Source of the DNA: Chloroflexota bacterium | Lineage (GTDB): Bacteria; Chloroflexota; Dormibacteria; Dormibacterales; Dormibacteraceae | Assembly: GCA_005880855.1 (NCBI GenBank) | Contig: VBGM01000012.1 | Coordinates: 1-64,000 of the forward strand | Reading direction: 5' to 3' | DNA length: 64,000 nt | Shown here: positions 23,843-31,662 of the stretch, piece by piece | How positions within the stretch are numbered: position 1 is the first letter of the stretch | How the letters are laid out: each line of letters begins with the position of its first letter | Notes under the pieces: generated by a model | Told to the model about the DNA's origin: nothing | Seen by the model: the letters and a program-made list of their open reading frames with translations, nothing else | Databases searched by the model: none | Program-made: the position numbers and the translations under genes

Positions 23843-26036
23843 CGCCCTGCGGCGAAAGCTGCAGGAGGGCCAGGCGATCGTGTTGATCGCGCTGCTGATG
23901 CTCGTTCTCTTCGCCATGCTCGGCCTTGCCATCGACTCCGGCCGCGCCTACGTCGACCGGCGCGACCTGCAGGCCGCAGTCGATGCGTCGGCACTCGCCG
24001 CCGGCGACTGGTACGAAAACTACGGGAACCTGGCCGGCTCGACCATTCCGCAGTCGGTGACGCTGTTCGAGAGCGACCTGCGCCTGTACTCCGGCTCGAC
24101 GTCCTCTTCCTGCCAGGCGCCGTGCCCAAAGCTGGTCGGGCCGAACACCAGCCTGACCGAATACACGTACGTCTACAACTACCCAGGCAACCTGGTGCTC
24201 ACGATCGTGGCGACGAACACGCAGTTCAACGGCTACCAGTTCGTGTTCACGGCCGAACACCAGCTGCCGCTCGCCTTCATGCAGATCTTCGGCGGCCCGA
24301 CAACTGCGTACGTCATGGCCACGGCCACGTCGATCGTCGGCAACCAGCGCCAGACCCCTGCCCTGCTTACCTTGAGCACCGGCAGCTGCGCAACGAACCT
24401 CAAGGGTTCTGCGGAGCTGACCGTTCTCGGCGACGTCTATACCAACGGCACTGCGTGCGTGGATGCCAACCTACACGAAGCCGGCAACTGCTATGGAGCC
24501 GCCGGCTCGAACTGCAGCGCGGCCACCTACTACTGCTACAACTCGACCCCAGGATTCGTCCCGTACGACCCGGCGACCAACGGAGGCGTCTGCAAGTCCG
24601 GTGACACCATCGGCCAGCCGGTCGTGCCCGCCCCGAGCCTACCCGACCCGGGCTTTCTCGCGCCATCGGTCGGGTACTACACATCCGCGGTGGGCTACAG
24701 CCAAAACAACCGCGGCACGTGGACGGAGATGTACCCGGGCCAGTACGGCACCTTCCACCTCAGCGGCGGCTCGGCCAGCTGTGCCTTCCTGGACCCAGGC
24801 GTGTACACCTGGACCGGCGGCTACCAGTCCGACGCGACGGGCAGCCTGCTCTCCAACGAATTGAAGGCTCCGGAGGAGGAGAGCGTGGCCGCACCGGGCA
24901 CGACCGCAGTCGTCAATCCGCAGTTCTGGAACATGAACGGGACCGGGTGCGCAGGCCACTTCAACGTGACGGCGACGCCCGCGCCAGGCTTCGGTATCAA
25001 GCACCAGGGCGGCAACGGCGGCTGGGGTATCGAGCTGACCTCGGTCCGGTGGGACACCTTCAACGACCCCACGATCCTGCCCGACCCGTGCCTCGGATCT
25101 CCAGGCTGCCGGCGCGAAAGCGCACCGTCATCGTGCCAGGCCGTGAGCACCATCGACGCCAGCAACCAGGGCATCAACGTCAACATCACGCAGAACGCGC
25201 CGGGCGCGCAGTACTACAACGTGTACATCAACCCCAATGGATGCCTGCCTTACGCCGGCGGGTCCCAGAACGACTTCTCGTTCGTCGGCCGGTTCCTGGC
25301 TCCCGGCTTCGTGGACGGCGGCGGCCCCCCCGCGACTCCAATCGGTCCGTTCCCGAGCGGAGCCAACAAGACCCTGGTATTGGGTACCGGTGGATGGAAC
25401 TGCGGAGTGCCGACCGTGACCATCTGCGGCCTCGCCTACAACAGCATGTCGCCGACGATCCAGTGCTTCGCACAGACGCGGACCAAGCTGTGCCAGGCGC
25501 CCGACGACGAATATCCTCCCCAGTGCTTCAGCAACTGCCCGCCGCCTGCCGGCCTGCTCTCGCAGGAAAACGCGCCGATGTCACTCGAGTACTTCCCGTA
25601 TCCGGGCGGAGACGTGGCCAACGAGAACTACTGCCAGCAATCGCCCCCCGCTGGAACGGGTGACCCGACCGCGCCATGCGCGACGGCAAAGATCACTCCG
25701 GGAGCCGTGCAGTTCTACTTTCCTGCCGGTTCGTGCCTGAGCCAGAACGCACAGGGAGCCACGTATGTGTTCTCGGGAGAGCAGTACAACTGGATCGTGA
25801 TCTACTCGCCGCCCGCGAATACGTGCTCTAACACGATGAACGGTGGCGCGTCCACCCAGTTCATCGGCACGATCTATACGCCGGGTGCGGACTGGTCCAT
25901 CAGCGGCGGCGACCGCTCGCCTCTCGCCGGCCAGGTCATCGCCTACACGGCGACCGTCACCGGAGGGGCAGCCGTCGGCATCGACTTCAACCCCAACTAC
26001 GCGCCCGCCCCGCCGGCCGCCCGCCTGATCAACTAG
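23811..26036 (+). CDS. Large TadG-like surface protein
   Basis: From ATG 23811 the protein is 741 residues. The N-terminus has EGQAIVLIALLMLVLFAM followed by LAIDSGRAYVDRRDLQAAVDASALAAG, the TadG/putative Flp pilus N-terminal domain with one helix. The remaining 680 residues are extracellular, Cys-, Gly- and Asn-rich, ending with AGQVIAYTATVTGGAAVGIDF. This end resembles the truncated gene at the left edge, so the strain has at least two such loci. The N-terminal helix anchors the protein while the large domain faces outward, perhaps for adhesion. Its stop interlocks with a convergent gene in CTAG. Confidence 0.83.
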   Translation: MRFIAPSTRTSALRRKLQEGQAIVLIALLMLVLFAMLGLAIDSGRAYVDRRDLQAAVDASALAAGDWYENYGNLAGSTIPQSVTLFESDLRLYSGSTSSSCQAPCPKLVGPNTSLTEYTYVYNYPGNLVLTIVATNTQFNGYQFVFTAEHQLPLAFMQIFGGPTTAYVMATATSIVGNQRQTPALLTLSTGSCATNLKGSAELTVLGDVYTNGTACVDANLHEAGNCYGAAGSNCSAATYYCYNSTPGFVPYDPATNGGVCKSGDTIGQPVVPAPSLPDPGFLAPSVGYYTSAVGYSQNNRGTWTEMYPGQYGTFHLSGGSASCAFLDPGVYTWTGGYQSDATGSLLSNELKAPEEESVAAPGTTAVVNPQFWNMNGTGCAGHFNVTATPAPGFGIKHQGGNGGWGIELTSVRWDTFNDPTILPDPCLGSPGCRRESAPSSCQAVSTIDASNQGINVNITQNAPGAQYYNVYINPNGCLPYAGGSQNDFSFVGRFLAPGFVDGGGPPATPIGPFPSGANKTLVLGTGGWNCGVPTVTICGLAYNSMSPTIQCFAQTRTKLCQAPDDEYPPQCFSNCPPPAGLLSQENAPMSLEYFPYPGGDVANENYCQQSPPAGTGDPTAPCATAKITPGAVQFYFPAGSCLSQNAQGATYVFSGEQYNWIVIYSPPANTCSNTMNGGASTQFIGTIYTPGADWSISGGDRSPLAGQVIAYTATVTGGAAVGIDFNPNYAPAPPAARLIN

Positions 26037-26341
26037 ACCTTGGCGGAGGGCTTCACCTCGTAGCCCAGCTCGCGCAGCGCCTCGTCGATCCACTGCAGCG
26101 CCATCTCTTTGGTGTTGAGCCACGTCTCGGGTGACGAATCCGGCAGCCCGGTGTCGATGACGGCGCGCCCGGCCACCCGCAAGAGCCGCCGCACCAGGGG
26201 CGCGGCCTCGGGGACCGAGAAGGTCATGTCCTGCAGGGCACGCGAGAGCATGAAGCAGGCGGCATTGAAGGTCTCGGCGTCGATCGGTTCTGACCGGGCC
26301 AGCCGTTCCGCAAGGCCGGCCCTCAAATCGGAGGGGTCCAT
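26033..26341 (-). CDS. Small hypothetical helical protein
   Basis: I do not recognise this 102-residue protein. It is soluble and probably all-helical, with FNAACFMLSRALQDM, PLVRRLLRVAGRAV and ETWLNTKEMALQWIDEAL. No metal or catalytic motif is seen. It faces greA across 30 bp, where the greA -10 TATCAT overlaps its own upstream region. It ends in a CTAG shared with the TadG-like stop. Coding status rests on protein-like composition and neat borders. Confidence 0.65.
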   Translation of the reverse strand: MDPSDLRAGLAERLARSEPIDAETFNAACFMLSRALQDMTFSVPEAAPLVRRLLRVAGRAVIDTGLPDSSPETWLNTKEMALQWIDEALRELGYEVKPSAKV

Positions 26342-26349
26342 GCGCCAGT

Positions 26350-26355
26350 TATCAT
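26350..26355 (+). promoter_or_regulatory. Putative -10 of greA (TATCAT)
   Basis: TATCAT lies 16 nt before the greA ATG, leaving room for a short leader with GGGAG near the start. This is the conventional, leadered layout, unlike several other genes here. No good -35 is visible. Confidence 0.4.
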
Positions 26356-26371
26356 TTCAGAAGGCTGGGAG

Positions 26372-26836
26372 ATGGACCTCACCGAACCTGTATTGCTCAC
26401 GCCAGAGGGGCTGGAGAAGCTCAAGCGCGATCTCGAGGTCGCGCTACAGCGGCGTGCCGAAGCGGGCGAGCGCCTGAAGGAGGCGTTCCAGCCTGGGGAT
26501 ATCGAGGACAACCCCGAGTACGAACAGGCCAAGGAGGAGGTCGGCCTCCTCGACAGCCGGATCTACGAGCTTCAGGAGATGATCGGCCGCGCGCAGATCA
26601 TCAAGGAGTCGCACTCGAGCGTGGCCCAGCCGGGCTCGACCATCGACGTGGTGGACTCCGACGGCCATGCAGAGACGTATCACCTGGTCGGCGCGGTGGA
26701 GAGCGATCCTTCGGCCGGGCGGATCTCTGTGGACTCGCCTGTGGGTCGCGCGCTCGTCGGCAAGAAGAAGGGCGACCGCGTCACCGTCAGCGTCCCGTCG
26801 GGCACGCTCACCCTCTCCATCAAGGCGGTCAAGTAG
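26372..26836 (+). CDS. greA: Transcription elongation factor GreA
   Basis: The 154-residue protein has the N-terminal coiled coil (LTPEGLEKLKRDLEVAL to about residue 75) with the acidic tip GDIEDNPEY, then the C-terminal FKBP-like domain with ISVDSPVGRALVGKKKGD. Length and motifs are standard for GreA/GreB. It enters the RNA polymerase secondary channel and stimulates cleavage of backtracked transcripts. The two acidic residues of the tip are Asp-Glu-Asp as expected. The acyl-CoA ligase starts 74 bp downstream and may be co-transcribed. Confidence 0.93.
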   Translation: MDLTEPVLLTPEGLEKLKRDLEVALQRRAEAGERLKEAFQPGDIEDNPEYEQAKEEVGLLDSRIYELQEMIGRAQIIKESHSSVAQPGSTIDVVDSDGHAETYHLVGAVESDPSAGRISVDSPVGRALVGKKKGDRVTVSVPSGTLTLSIKAVK

Positions 26837-26910
26837 CGACGTCCAACACCGTCGGGACCTCCGTCTCGACCGACGCGGTCAACCCCGACGCGATCGCCGA
26901 TCGCACCACA

Positions 26911-28599
26911 GTGGGTGTCTTCTTCCGCCAGGCTGCCCGCTTCGGCGACCGCCCGCTCGTCCACTATCGCGGGACGGAACCAACTTGGAGCGTCGCGACC
27001 TGGGCCGATATGGAGCGGTGGGTCCTGGCCGTGGCTTCCGCGCTGGTGGAGGCAGGCGTCAAGGCGGGCGACTCGGTGGTCCTGATCTCGGAGAACCGCG
27101 TCGAGTGGATCTACTGCGATGTCGCAATCCAGTCCGTCGGCGCCATCGCGGTACCGATATATCCAAGCAGCCCGCCCGAGCTCGCGCAGAAGATAGCCTC
27201 CGACAGCGGCGCTGTGCTCGCGATCGCATCGGGCGAGAGGCTGGCCGGCAAGCTCGCGACGACGGCCCAGCTTCGGCGCATCGCGCGCATCGACGCCGAT
27301 GTTGTGGAATGGGTGAAGCAGGAACCCCAACGACTGGTCGAGGTCCGCTCCAGGCTCGAATCGATCCAGCCCGACGACCTGTGCACCATCGTGTACACGT
27401 CCGGCACGACCGGCGAGCCTAAAGGTGCCGAGCTCGCACATCGAAACCTGGTCGACATCTCGCGAGCGATCCTCAAGGTGTTTCCGCTGAGCGCTGATGA
27501 CTCCACGCTCTCGTTCCTGCCGTTCTCACACGTTTTCGAACGCATCAACGGCCTGTTCATCGGCATGATGTTCGGCGGCCAGGCCTGGATCTCGCGCGGC
27601 ACCGACCGCCTCGCTGAGGAGCTGGGCGACGTCAAGCCGACGGTGATGAACTCCGTACCGCGTGTCTACGAGAAGATGTACGGCGCGGTCATGGCGCGCG
27701 TGCGGGAGGCGCCCGCTGTCCGGCGCGCGCTGTTCAAATGGGCAGTCAGAGTCGGCACATCATTCGCCCATGCGGCCCAACCCAGTCCATGGCTCCGATG
27801 GCAGCACCAGCTAGCCGACCGCCTCGTGCTGGCCGCCCTGCGGCGCCGCCTTACCGGAGGCCGCCTGCGGTTCTTCATCAGCGGCGGCGCGGCCCTCGCG
27901 CGCGAGATCGAGGAGTTCTTCTGGGCGATCGGGGTTCCGATCCTCAACGGCTGGGGCATGACCGAGGTGTCGTCCGGGGCTTCGTCCAACACGCTGGCCG
28001 AACACCGCTTCCTCACCGTCGGCAAGCCGTTCCCAGGCGTCGAGCTGAAGATCGCCGAAGACGGCGAGATCCTGATCAAGAGCCCGGGCAACATGGTGGG
28101 CTATCACAACAACCCTGCGGCCACGGCCGAGATGATCAAAGACGGCTGGGTCTACTCAGGCGACATCGGCGAGATCGACGCCGACGGCTTTCTGAAGATC
28201 ACCGACCGCAAGAAGGCGCTCTTCAAAACGGCGGTCGGCAAGTACGTGGCGCCGCAGCCGCTCGAGTTCGACCTCATGCGCGACCACCTCATCGAGCGCG
28301 CCGTCGTCGTCGGCGAGGGCAAGCCGTATGTCACCGCGCTGATCGTGCCCGACTGGGACGCCGCCCGTAAGGAAGGTCTCGACGAGAACGCGCTGCGGGG
28401 GCACATCCAGAAGGTGGTCGATGGCGCCAACGCGAGCCGCGGCAACTGGGAGGCCATCCAGTATTTCGAGCTTCTGCCCCGCGACTTCTCGGAGGCGGAG
28501 GGCGAGCTTTCGCTCAAGCTGGACATCAAGCGGAAGGTCGTCCAGGAGCACTACAAGCAGCAGATCGAGTCGATGTACGAGAGGAAGAAGCCTCCTTAG
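26911..28599 (+). CDS. Long-chain acyl-CoA synthetase (FadD15-like AMP-dependent ligase)
   Basis: The 562-residue protein has YTSGTTGEPKGAELAH as the AMP-binding P-loop, LSFLPFSHVFER, LNGWGMTEVSSG and the hinge region GWVYSGDIGEIDADGFLKI followed by DRKKALFKTAVGKYVAP. This is the long-chain fatty acid:CoA ligase group that activates fatty acids through an acyl-adenylate. The GTG at 26911 is the only usual start that fits. In-frame codons upstream to 26837 are open and look protein-like (SVSTDAVNPDAIADRT), so a rarer start is possible. A repeat hairpin lies 34 nt after the stop. Confidence 0.88.
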   Translation: MGVFFRQAARFGDRPLVHYRGTEPTWSVATWADMERWVLAVASALVEAGVKAGDSVVLISENRVEWIYCDVAIQSVGAIAVPIYPSSPPELAQKIASDSGAVLAIASGERLAGKLATTAQLRRIARIDADVVEWVKQEPQRLVEVRSRLESIQPDDLCTIVYTSGTTGEPKGAELAHRNLVDISRAILKVFPLSADDSTLSFLPFSHVFERINGLFIGMMFGGQAWISRGTDRLAEELGDVKPTVMNSVPRVYEKMYGAVMARVREAPAVRRALFKWAVRVGTSFAHAAQPSPWLRWQHQLADRLVLAALRRRLTGGRLRFFISGGAALAREIEEFFWAIGVPILNGWGMTEVSSGASSNTLAEHRFLTVGKPFPGVELKIAEDGEILIKSPGNMVGYHNNPAATAEMIKDGWVYSGDIGEIDADGFLKITDRKKALFKTAVGKYVAPQPLEFDLMRDHLIERAVVVGEGKPYVTALIVPDWDAARKEGLDENALRGHIQKVVDGANASRGNWEAIQYFELLPRDFSEAEGELSLKLDIKRKVVQEHYKQQIESMYERKKPP

Positions 28600-28632
28600 C
28601 GGCGAGCTGCCTTCCTTTTGGTAAGTGCCATG

Positions 28633-28675
28633 TGGAGCCTTAGGCCGGATTTCATCCGGCCGTCCCTCAAACGTG
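28633..28675 (+). repeat. Hairpin repeat element, copy 2
   Basis: TAGGCCGGA (28641-28649) and ATCCGGCCGTCCC (28654-28666) form an 8-bp stem with a TTC loop, followed by 4 nt and ACGTG. Copy 1 at 17836-17876 shares these blocks and the 5' TGG, but has a different loop. Both lie just after plus-strand genes. Confidence 0.6.
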
Positions 28676-28721
28676 TCCCTTTCCAAACGCCTCCCAACGT
28701 GGTTGTGGAGAGGGGTCGGTC

Positions 28722-28748
28722 CGCGGGGGGACATCTGTCCCCCCCGCG
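28722..28748. repeat. Very stable G/C hairpin upstream of Cys-cluster gene
   Basis: CGCGGGGGGACA (28722-28733) pairs with TGTCCCCCCCGCG (28736-28748) around a TC loop, with one bulged C. It lies 25 nt before the ATG at 28774 but upstream of the probable -10, so it may act at the DNA level, end transcription of the ligase operon, or reflect a protein site. Confidence 0.55.
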
Positions 28749-28760
28749 AATAGCGCGGCG

Positions 28761-28766
28761 TAGATT
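28761..28766 (+). promoter_or_regulatory. Leaderless-type -10 (TAGATT)
   Basis: TAGATT is followed by exactly 7 nt and the ATG at 28774. The same hexamer and spacing are seen at cysS. No ribosome-binding site is present. Confidence 0.5.
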
Positions 28767-28773
28767 AGTCGCC

Positions 28774-29142
28774 ATGGCGGGACCGGCGGACATGTCAGAG
28801 GTGCACGCGGCGCTCGATCGCCTGCGCCCGCAGCTGTGCCATTGCGGACTGAAGGGCGAATGCCTCGGCTGCAAGGGCATCGAGATGATCCGCGTCCAGG
28901 CCGAGGCGGTGGTCGCGGCCGCCAGCCAGCCCATCCTGCTCCAGGTCGCTCAGGAAGCATCCATGAAGGACATGGCCACGCGATTTCAAGCGATGTCCGA
29001 GCGCCTGCTGTCCGACCCCGAGATCCGCCGCTCGGCCGAGGAGATGCAGCAGCGCCTGATGTCAGACCCCGAGACGCGCCAGCTGCTCGAAGAGCTCATG
29101 CGCAGGCTCGGCGCCCCACCCGAGGAAAGCGAGGGACGCTAG
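28774..29142 (+). CDS. Small protein with CxC/CxxC cluster and STI1-like helical repeats
   Basis: The 122-residue protein has four Cys in LCHCGLKGECLGCKG (about residues 22-36), a likely zinc or other metal site. The second half is amphipathic with two repeated units, RLLSDPEIRR and RLMSDPETRQLLEELMRRLG, whose SDPE pattern resembles STI1/Hsp-binding helical repeats. I know no named family for the combination, so a chaperone-adaptor role is speculative. Start ATG 28774 is supported by the TAGATT box at 7 nt; the longer frame to 28618 would cross the hairpin and repeat. Confidence 0.7.
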   Translation: MAGPADMSEVHAALDRLRPQLCHCGLKGECLGCKGIEMIRVQAEAVVAAASQPILLQVAQEASMKDMATRFQAMSERLLSDPEIRRSAEEMQQRLMSDPETRQLLEELMRRLGAPPEESEGR

Positions 29143-29146
29143 CGCG

Positions 29147-29884
29147 CTAGCCGGTCGGGGTCGGGCTCGCGGTGGTGGCCTTCTTCGGCTGTCGCATCGG
29201 CGTGTTCCAGTAAGGCATCGGCCCAGTCTGCAGCTTCTGGATGATCGCCTTCTCCTGGGCGGTGGTGAGGGTTTTCTTGGCCACCGCTGCGTCGAGCATC
29301 GGCGTCAGCTTCGCGATGAGACGCGAGCGAAACTGGGCCTCGGTCACGGGCGGCGCCTGGGCCGCGGCGATCTGCGAGAGCGTCATGCCCTGCGCGAGAT
29401 CGGCCTTCAGCTGCGTGTCGGTGATCCCGAGCGCGGAGGCGGCGGCGCTGAGGAAGGCCTGCTTGTAAGCGCCGAGCTCTGACGCCGAGCCCTTTCCAGC
29501 CGAGGCTGGCAACAGTGAGCACGGAGACTGGTTCGTGAGCTTCTTCTTGAGGGCGTCGGCCTGAGCCTGAGTGAGGTCGCCGTTTTTGACCTCGTCGTCG
29601 ATCGTCTGGCCGGCGGCCTTCTGGAAGGCGGCGTCGACCTTGGTCTGGGTGGTGCCGAGATTGGAAGCGAAATGCGTCACGAAGTCAGTGCACGCGGCGG
29701 AAGCCTTGCCCGCCCCGGCGGCGGTAGCGTCCGAAGCCGGCAGGCTCTGGGACGGTGAGTGGAATCCGATGTTCAACCCAGCGGCGGAGGCGGTGATCCA
29801 AACCGCTCCGACGGCGATGGCGACAGTGCCGGCAGCGAAGCCGAGGATGCGAAGGTGGCGGAAAGTCGCGATGCTCTTGATCAC
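29147..29884 (-). CDS. Secreted or anchored helical protein of unknown function
   Basis: The 245-residue protein has an N-terminal membrane segment (about 13-33) that could be a signal anchor, then an Ala/Ser-rich linker and an outer helical domain. Two related units are visible: NGDLTQAQADALKKKLTNQ and KKTLTTAQEKAIIQKLQTG, both of the LTxAQ-KKL type common in periplasmic helical repeats. Two Cys (ACTDF and PCSLL) may be bridged. It starts with GTG at 29884. It is monocistronic and its role is unknown. Confidence 0.72.
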   Translation of the reverse strand: MIKSIATFRHLRILGFAAGTVAIAVGAVWITASAAGLNIGFHSPSQSLPASDATAAGAGKASAACTDFVTHFASNLGTTQTKVDAAFQKAAGQTIDDEVKNGDLTQAQADALKKKLTNQSPCSLLPASAGKGSASELGAYKQAFLSAAASALGITDTQLKADLAQGMTLSQIAAAQAPPVTEAQFRSRLIAKLTPMLDAAVAKKTLTTAQEKAIIQKLQTGPMPYWNTPMRQPKKATTASPTPTG

Positions 29885-29956
29885 CCAACTAATAGACCCC
29901 GAAATGCCCTGCGATTTCCGCGCATGGACATAAAGGTTTTGTAAGTCTCGGTTGAC

Positions 29957-29962
29957 TAGACT
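29957..29962 (+). promoter_or_regulatory. Leaderless-type -10 (TAGACT)
   Basis: TAGACT lies 8 nt before the GTG start at 29971, and no Shine-Dalgarno sequence is visible. Confidence 0.4.
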
Positions 29963-29970
29963 CAGCTGAA

Positions 29971-31662
29971 GTGGAGTCGCCGCCGCAGGCCGGATGGAGA
30001 GGGAAGCAGGCCGTCGAGCTGTACGTGCGCACGTACACGACGATGCTGCAGAGCTCGGGCGACATCAAGGTCGAGTCCCTCGTGCACGCACACCTCGCCA
30101 TGGGCTCGGTGCTCCATCCGCTGGCCGCCGAGGCGCAGGTCGACATGGGCGCGCTCCTGTACGCCATCCGCCGCCTGCCCAGCGCGATCGTCCGCAGCCG
30201 GCGCGTGATCATGGGCCAGAGCCCGCAAGGGTTCCGGGCGGTGATCGGGGCGGACATCCTGAGCTGGCAAGCCGTGAAGGCTCCGGCTCGCCGCCGCAAG
30301 TGGTACGAGAAGGGCGACACGCTCGCGGTCCTCATCGCGTCGCCATCCGACATCGATGACCTCGTGCCGACGCTCGTCGCCTTTCAGATCGAGTGGAACA
30401 AGATGCACCGGCTGCTGCAGGACGTGCCCCTGAACGACGCGGATGCACGCTCGGCCGCCGGCGCCGGCGAGGAGGACTGGCACCGCTTGCGTCAGACGTG
30501 GGGCGACGACTTCGACGCGAACCTGGCCCGGATCAAGCGCGAAGAATGCCGGATCGTCATCAGGCTGATCGGGGGCAGCCACCTCGGCTATGCGCGCAAC
30601 GCCAGCCGTTGGTGGCAGCCCATCGCCGCGGCGATGGACGAGATGGGTATGCGTGAAGCGCCGATCTACTTCGTGTCGTCGAACGCTCATAGCCTGGTCA
30701 ATGTTTTTACGGGCGTCGCCCGCCAGTTCGAGAAAGACATTCTCGACTTCGTCCGCACCAGGGACCCCGAGCTCGACGAGGAGCGGCGCAAGCTAGAGGC
30801 CGGCCACAGCCGGGCATCGCGATATAACTGGATGTATTACGGCGCCCGCGAGCTGTTCGATCAGCATCCCGAGCGAAACCGCCTACGCAGCCAGCGCGCC
30901 GAGATGGAGAAGACCAACGGTATCCGCCACATTCCCGCCAAAGGGACCGGCGTCGACTCGGCTACGCAGGTTTTCAAAATCTCGCAGCTCGACCCGGCCG
31001 CGATCGATCCGCGTGTCGGTCCTGTGGACGAGAGCAAGCTTCGAGCATCCGGCGCGTGCATCGTCAACGTCGACTATCCCCTCGGCCTCGCGGCGTATCA
31101 CATCCTCCGTCAGGTCGCGGAGCACAGCGCGTGGGTCGCGGGCGTGTACGTGCTGGGCAAGGCGGCCACCCTCAACGCCGAGGTTGGGGACGTGATGATT
31201 CCCAACGCGGTTTACAACGAGCATTCCGGCAACACGTACTGGCTCGACAACTGCATCGCGGCGGCAGATGTGCAGCCCAACCTGGTCTACGGCTCCGCGC
31301 TCGACAACCAGCGAGCGGTCACGGTGCGCGGCACGTTCCTGCAGAACCGCGATTATCTCGACATGTACTACCAGGGCCGCTACACGGTTGTGGAGATGGA
31401 AGCAGGCCCATACCTCGACGCGTGTTACGAGATCACGCAGCCCGACCGCTATCCACTCGGCGAGAGCGTGAACATGGCCAAGGTGGGGTTCGACCTCGGC
31501 ATCGTGTTCTATGCATCTGACACGCCTTACACACAGGCGCGCACTCTGGGCGCGCGCGGCCTCAGCTACCGAGGCATGGACTCGACGTACGCGGCGGCTA
31601 TCGCCCTCGCTCGGAGGATCCTGCGACAGGAGGAGGCACTGCCCGCGCGTTCGATGGGCTGA
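29971..31662 (+). CDS. Two-domain protein with C-terminal nucleoside phosphorylase-like region
   Basis: The 563-residue soluble protein has an N-terminal all-helical region (AVELYVRTYTTMLQSSGD, seen from residue 14) and a middle domain with EWNKMHRLLQDV and FVSSNAHSLVNVF. The C-terminal 220 residues resemble purine nucleoside phosphorylase: GVYVLGKAATLNAEVGDVMIP, NEHSGNTYWLDN and VVEMEAGPYLDA, where the EMEA motif contacts ribose in that family. From memory the layout recalls DUF6909; I could not verify that. It might act on a nucleoside-like ligand. The 3' end overlaps the convergent CDF gene by 65 bp. Confidence 0.7.
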   Translation: MESPPQAGWRGKQAVELYVRTYTTMLQSSGDIKVESLVHAHLAMGSVLHPLAAEAQVDMGALLYAIRRLPSAIVRSRRVIMGQSPQGFRAVIGADILSWQAVKAPARRRKWYEKGDTLAVLIASPSDIDDLVPTLVAFQIEWNKMHRLLQDVPLNDADARSAAGAGEEDWHRLRQTWGDDFDANLARIKREECRIVIRLIGGSHLGYARNASRWWQPIAAAMDEMGMREAPIYFVSSNAHSLVNVFTGVARQFEKDILDFVRTRDPELDEERRKLEAGHSRASRYNWMYYGARELFDQHPERNRLRSQRAEMEKTNGIRHIPAKGTGVDSATQVFKISQLDPAAIDPRVGPVDESKLRASGACIVNVDYPLGLAAYHILRQVAEHSAWVAGVYVLGKAATLNAEVGDVMIPNAVYNEHSGNTYWLDNCIAAADVQPNLVYGSALDNQRAVTVRGTFLQNRDYLDMYYQGRYTVVEMEAGPYLDACYEITQPDRYPLGESVNMAKVGFDLGIVFYASDTPYTQARTLGARGLSYRGMDSTYAAAIALARRILRQEEALPARSMG

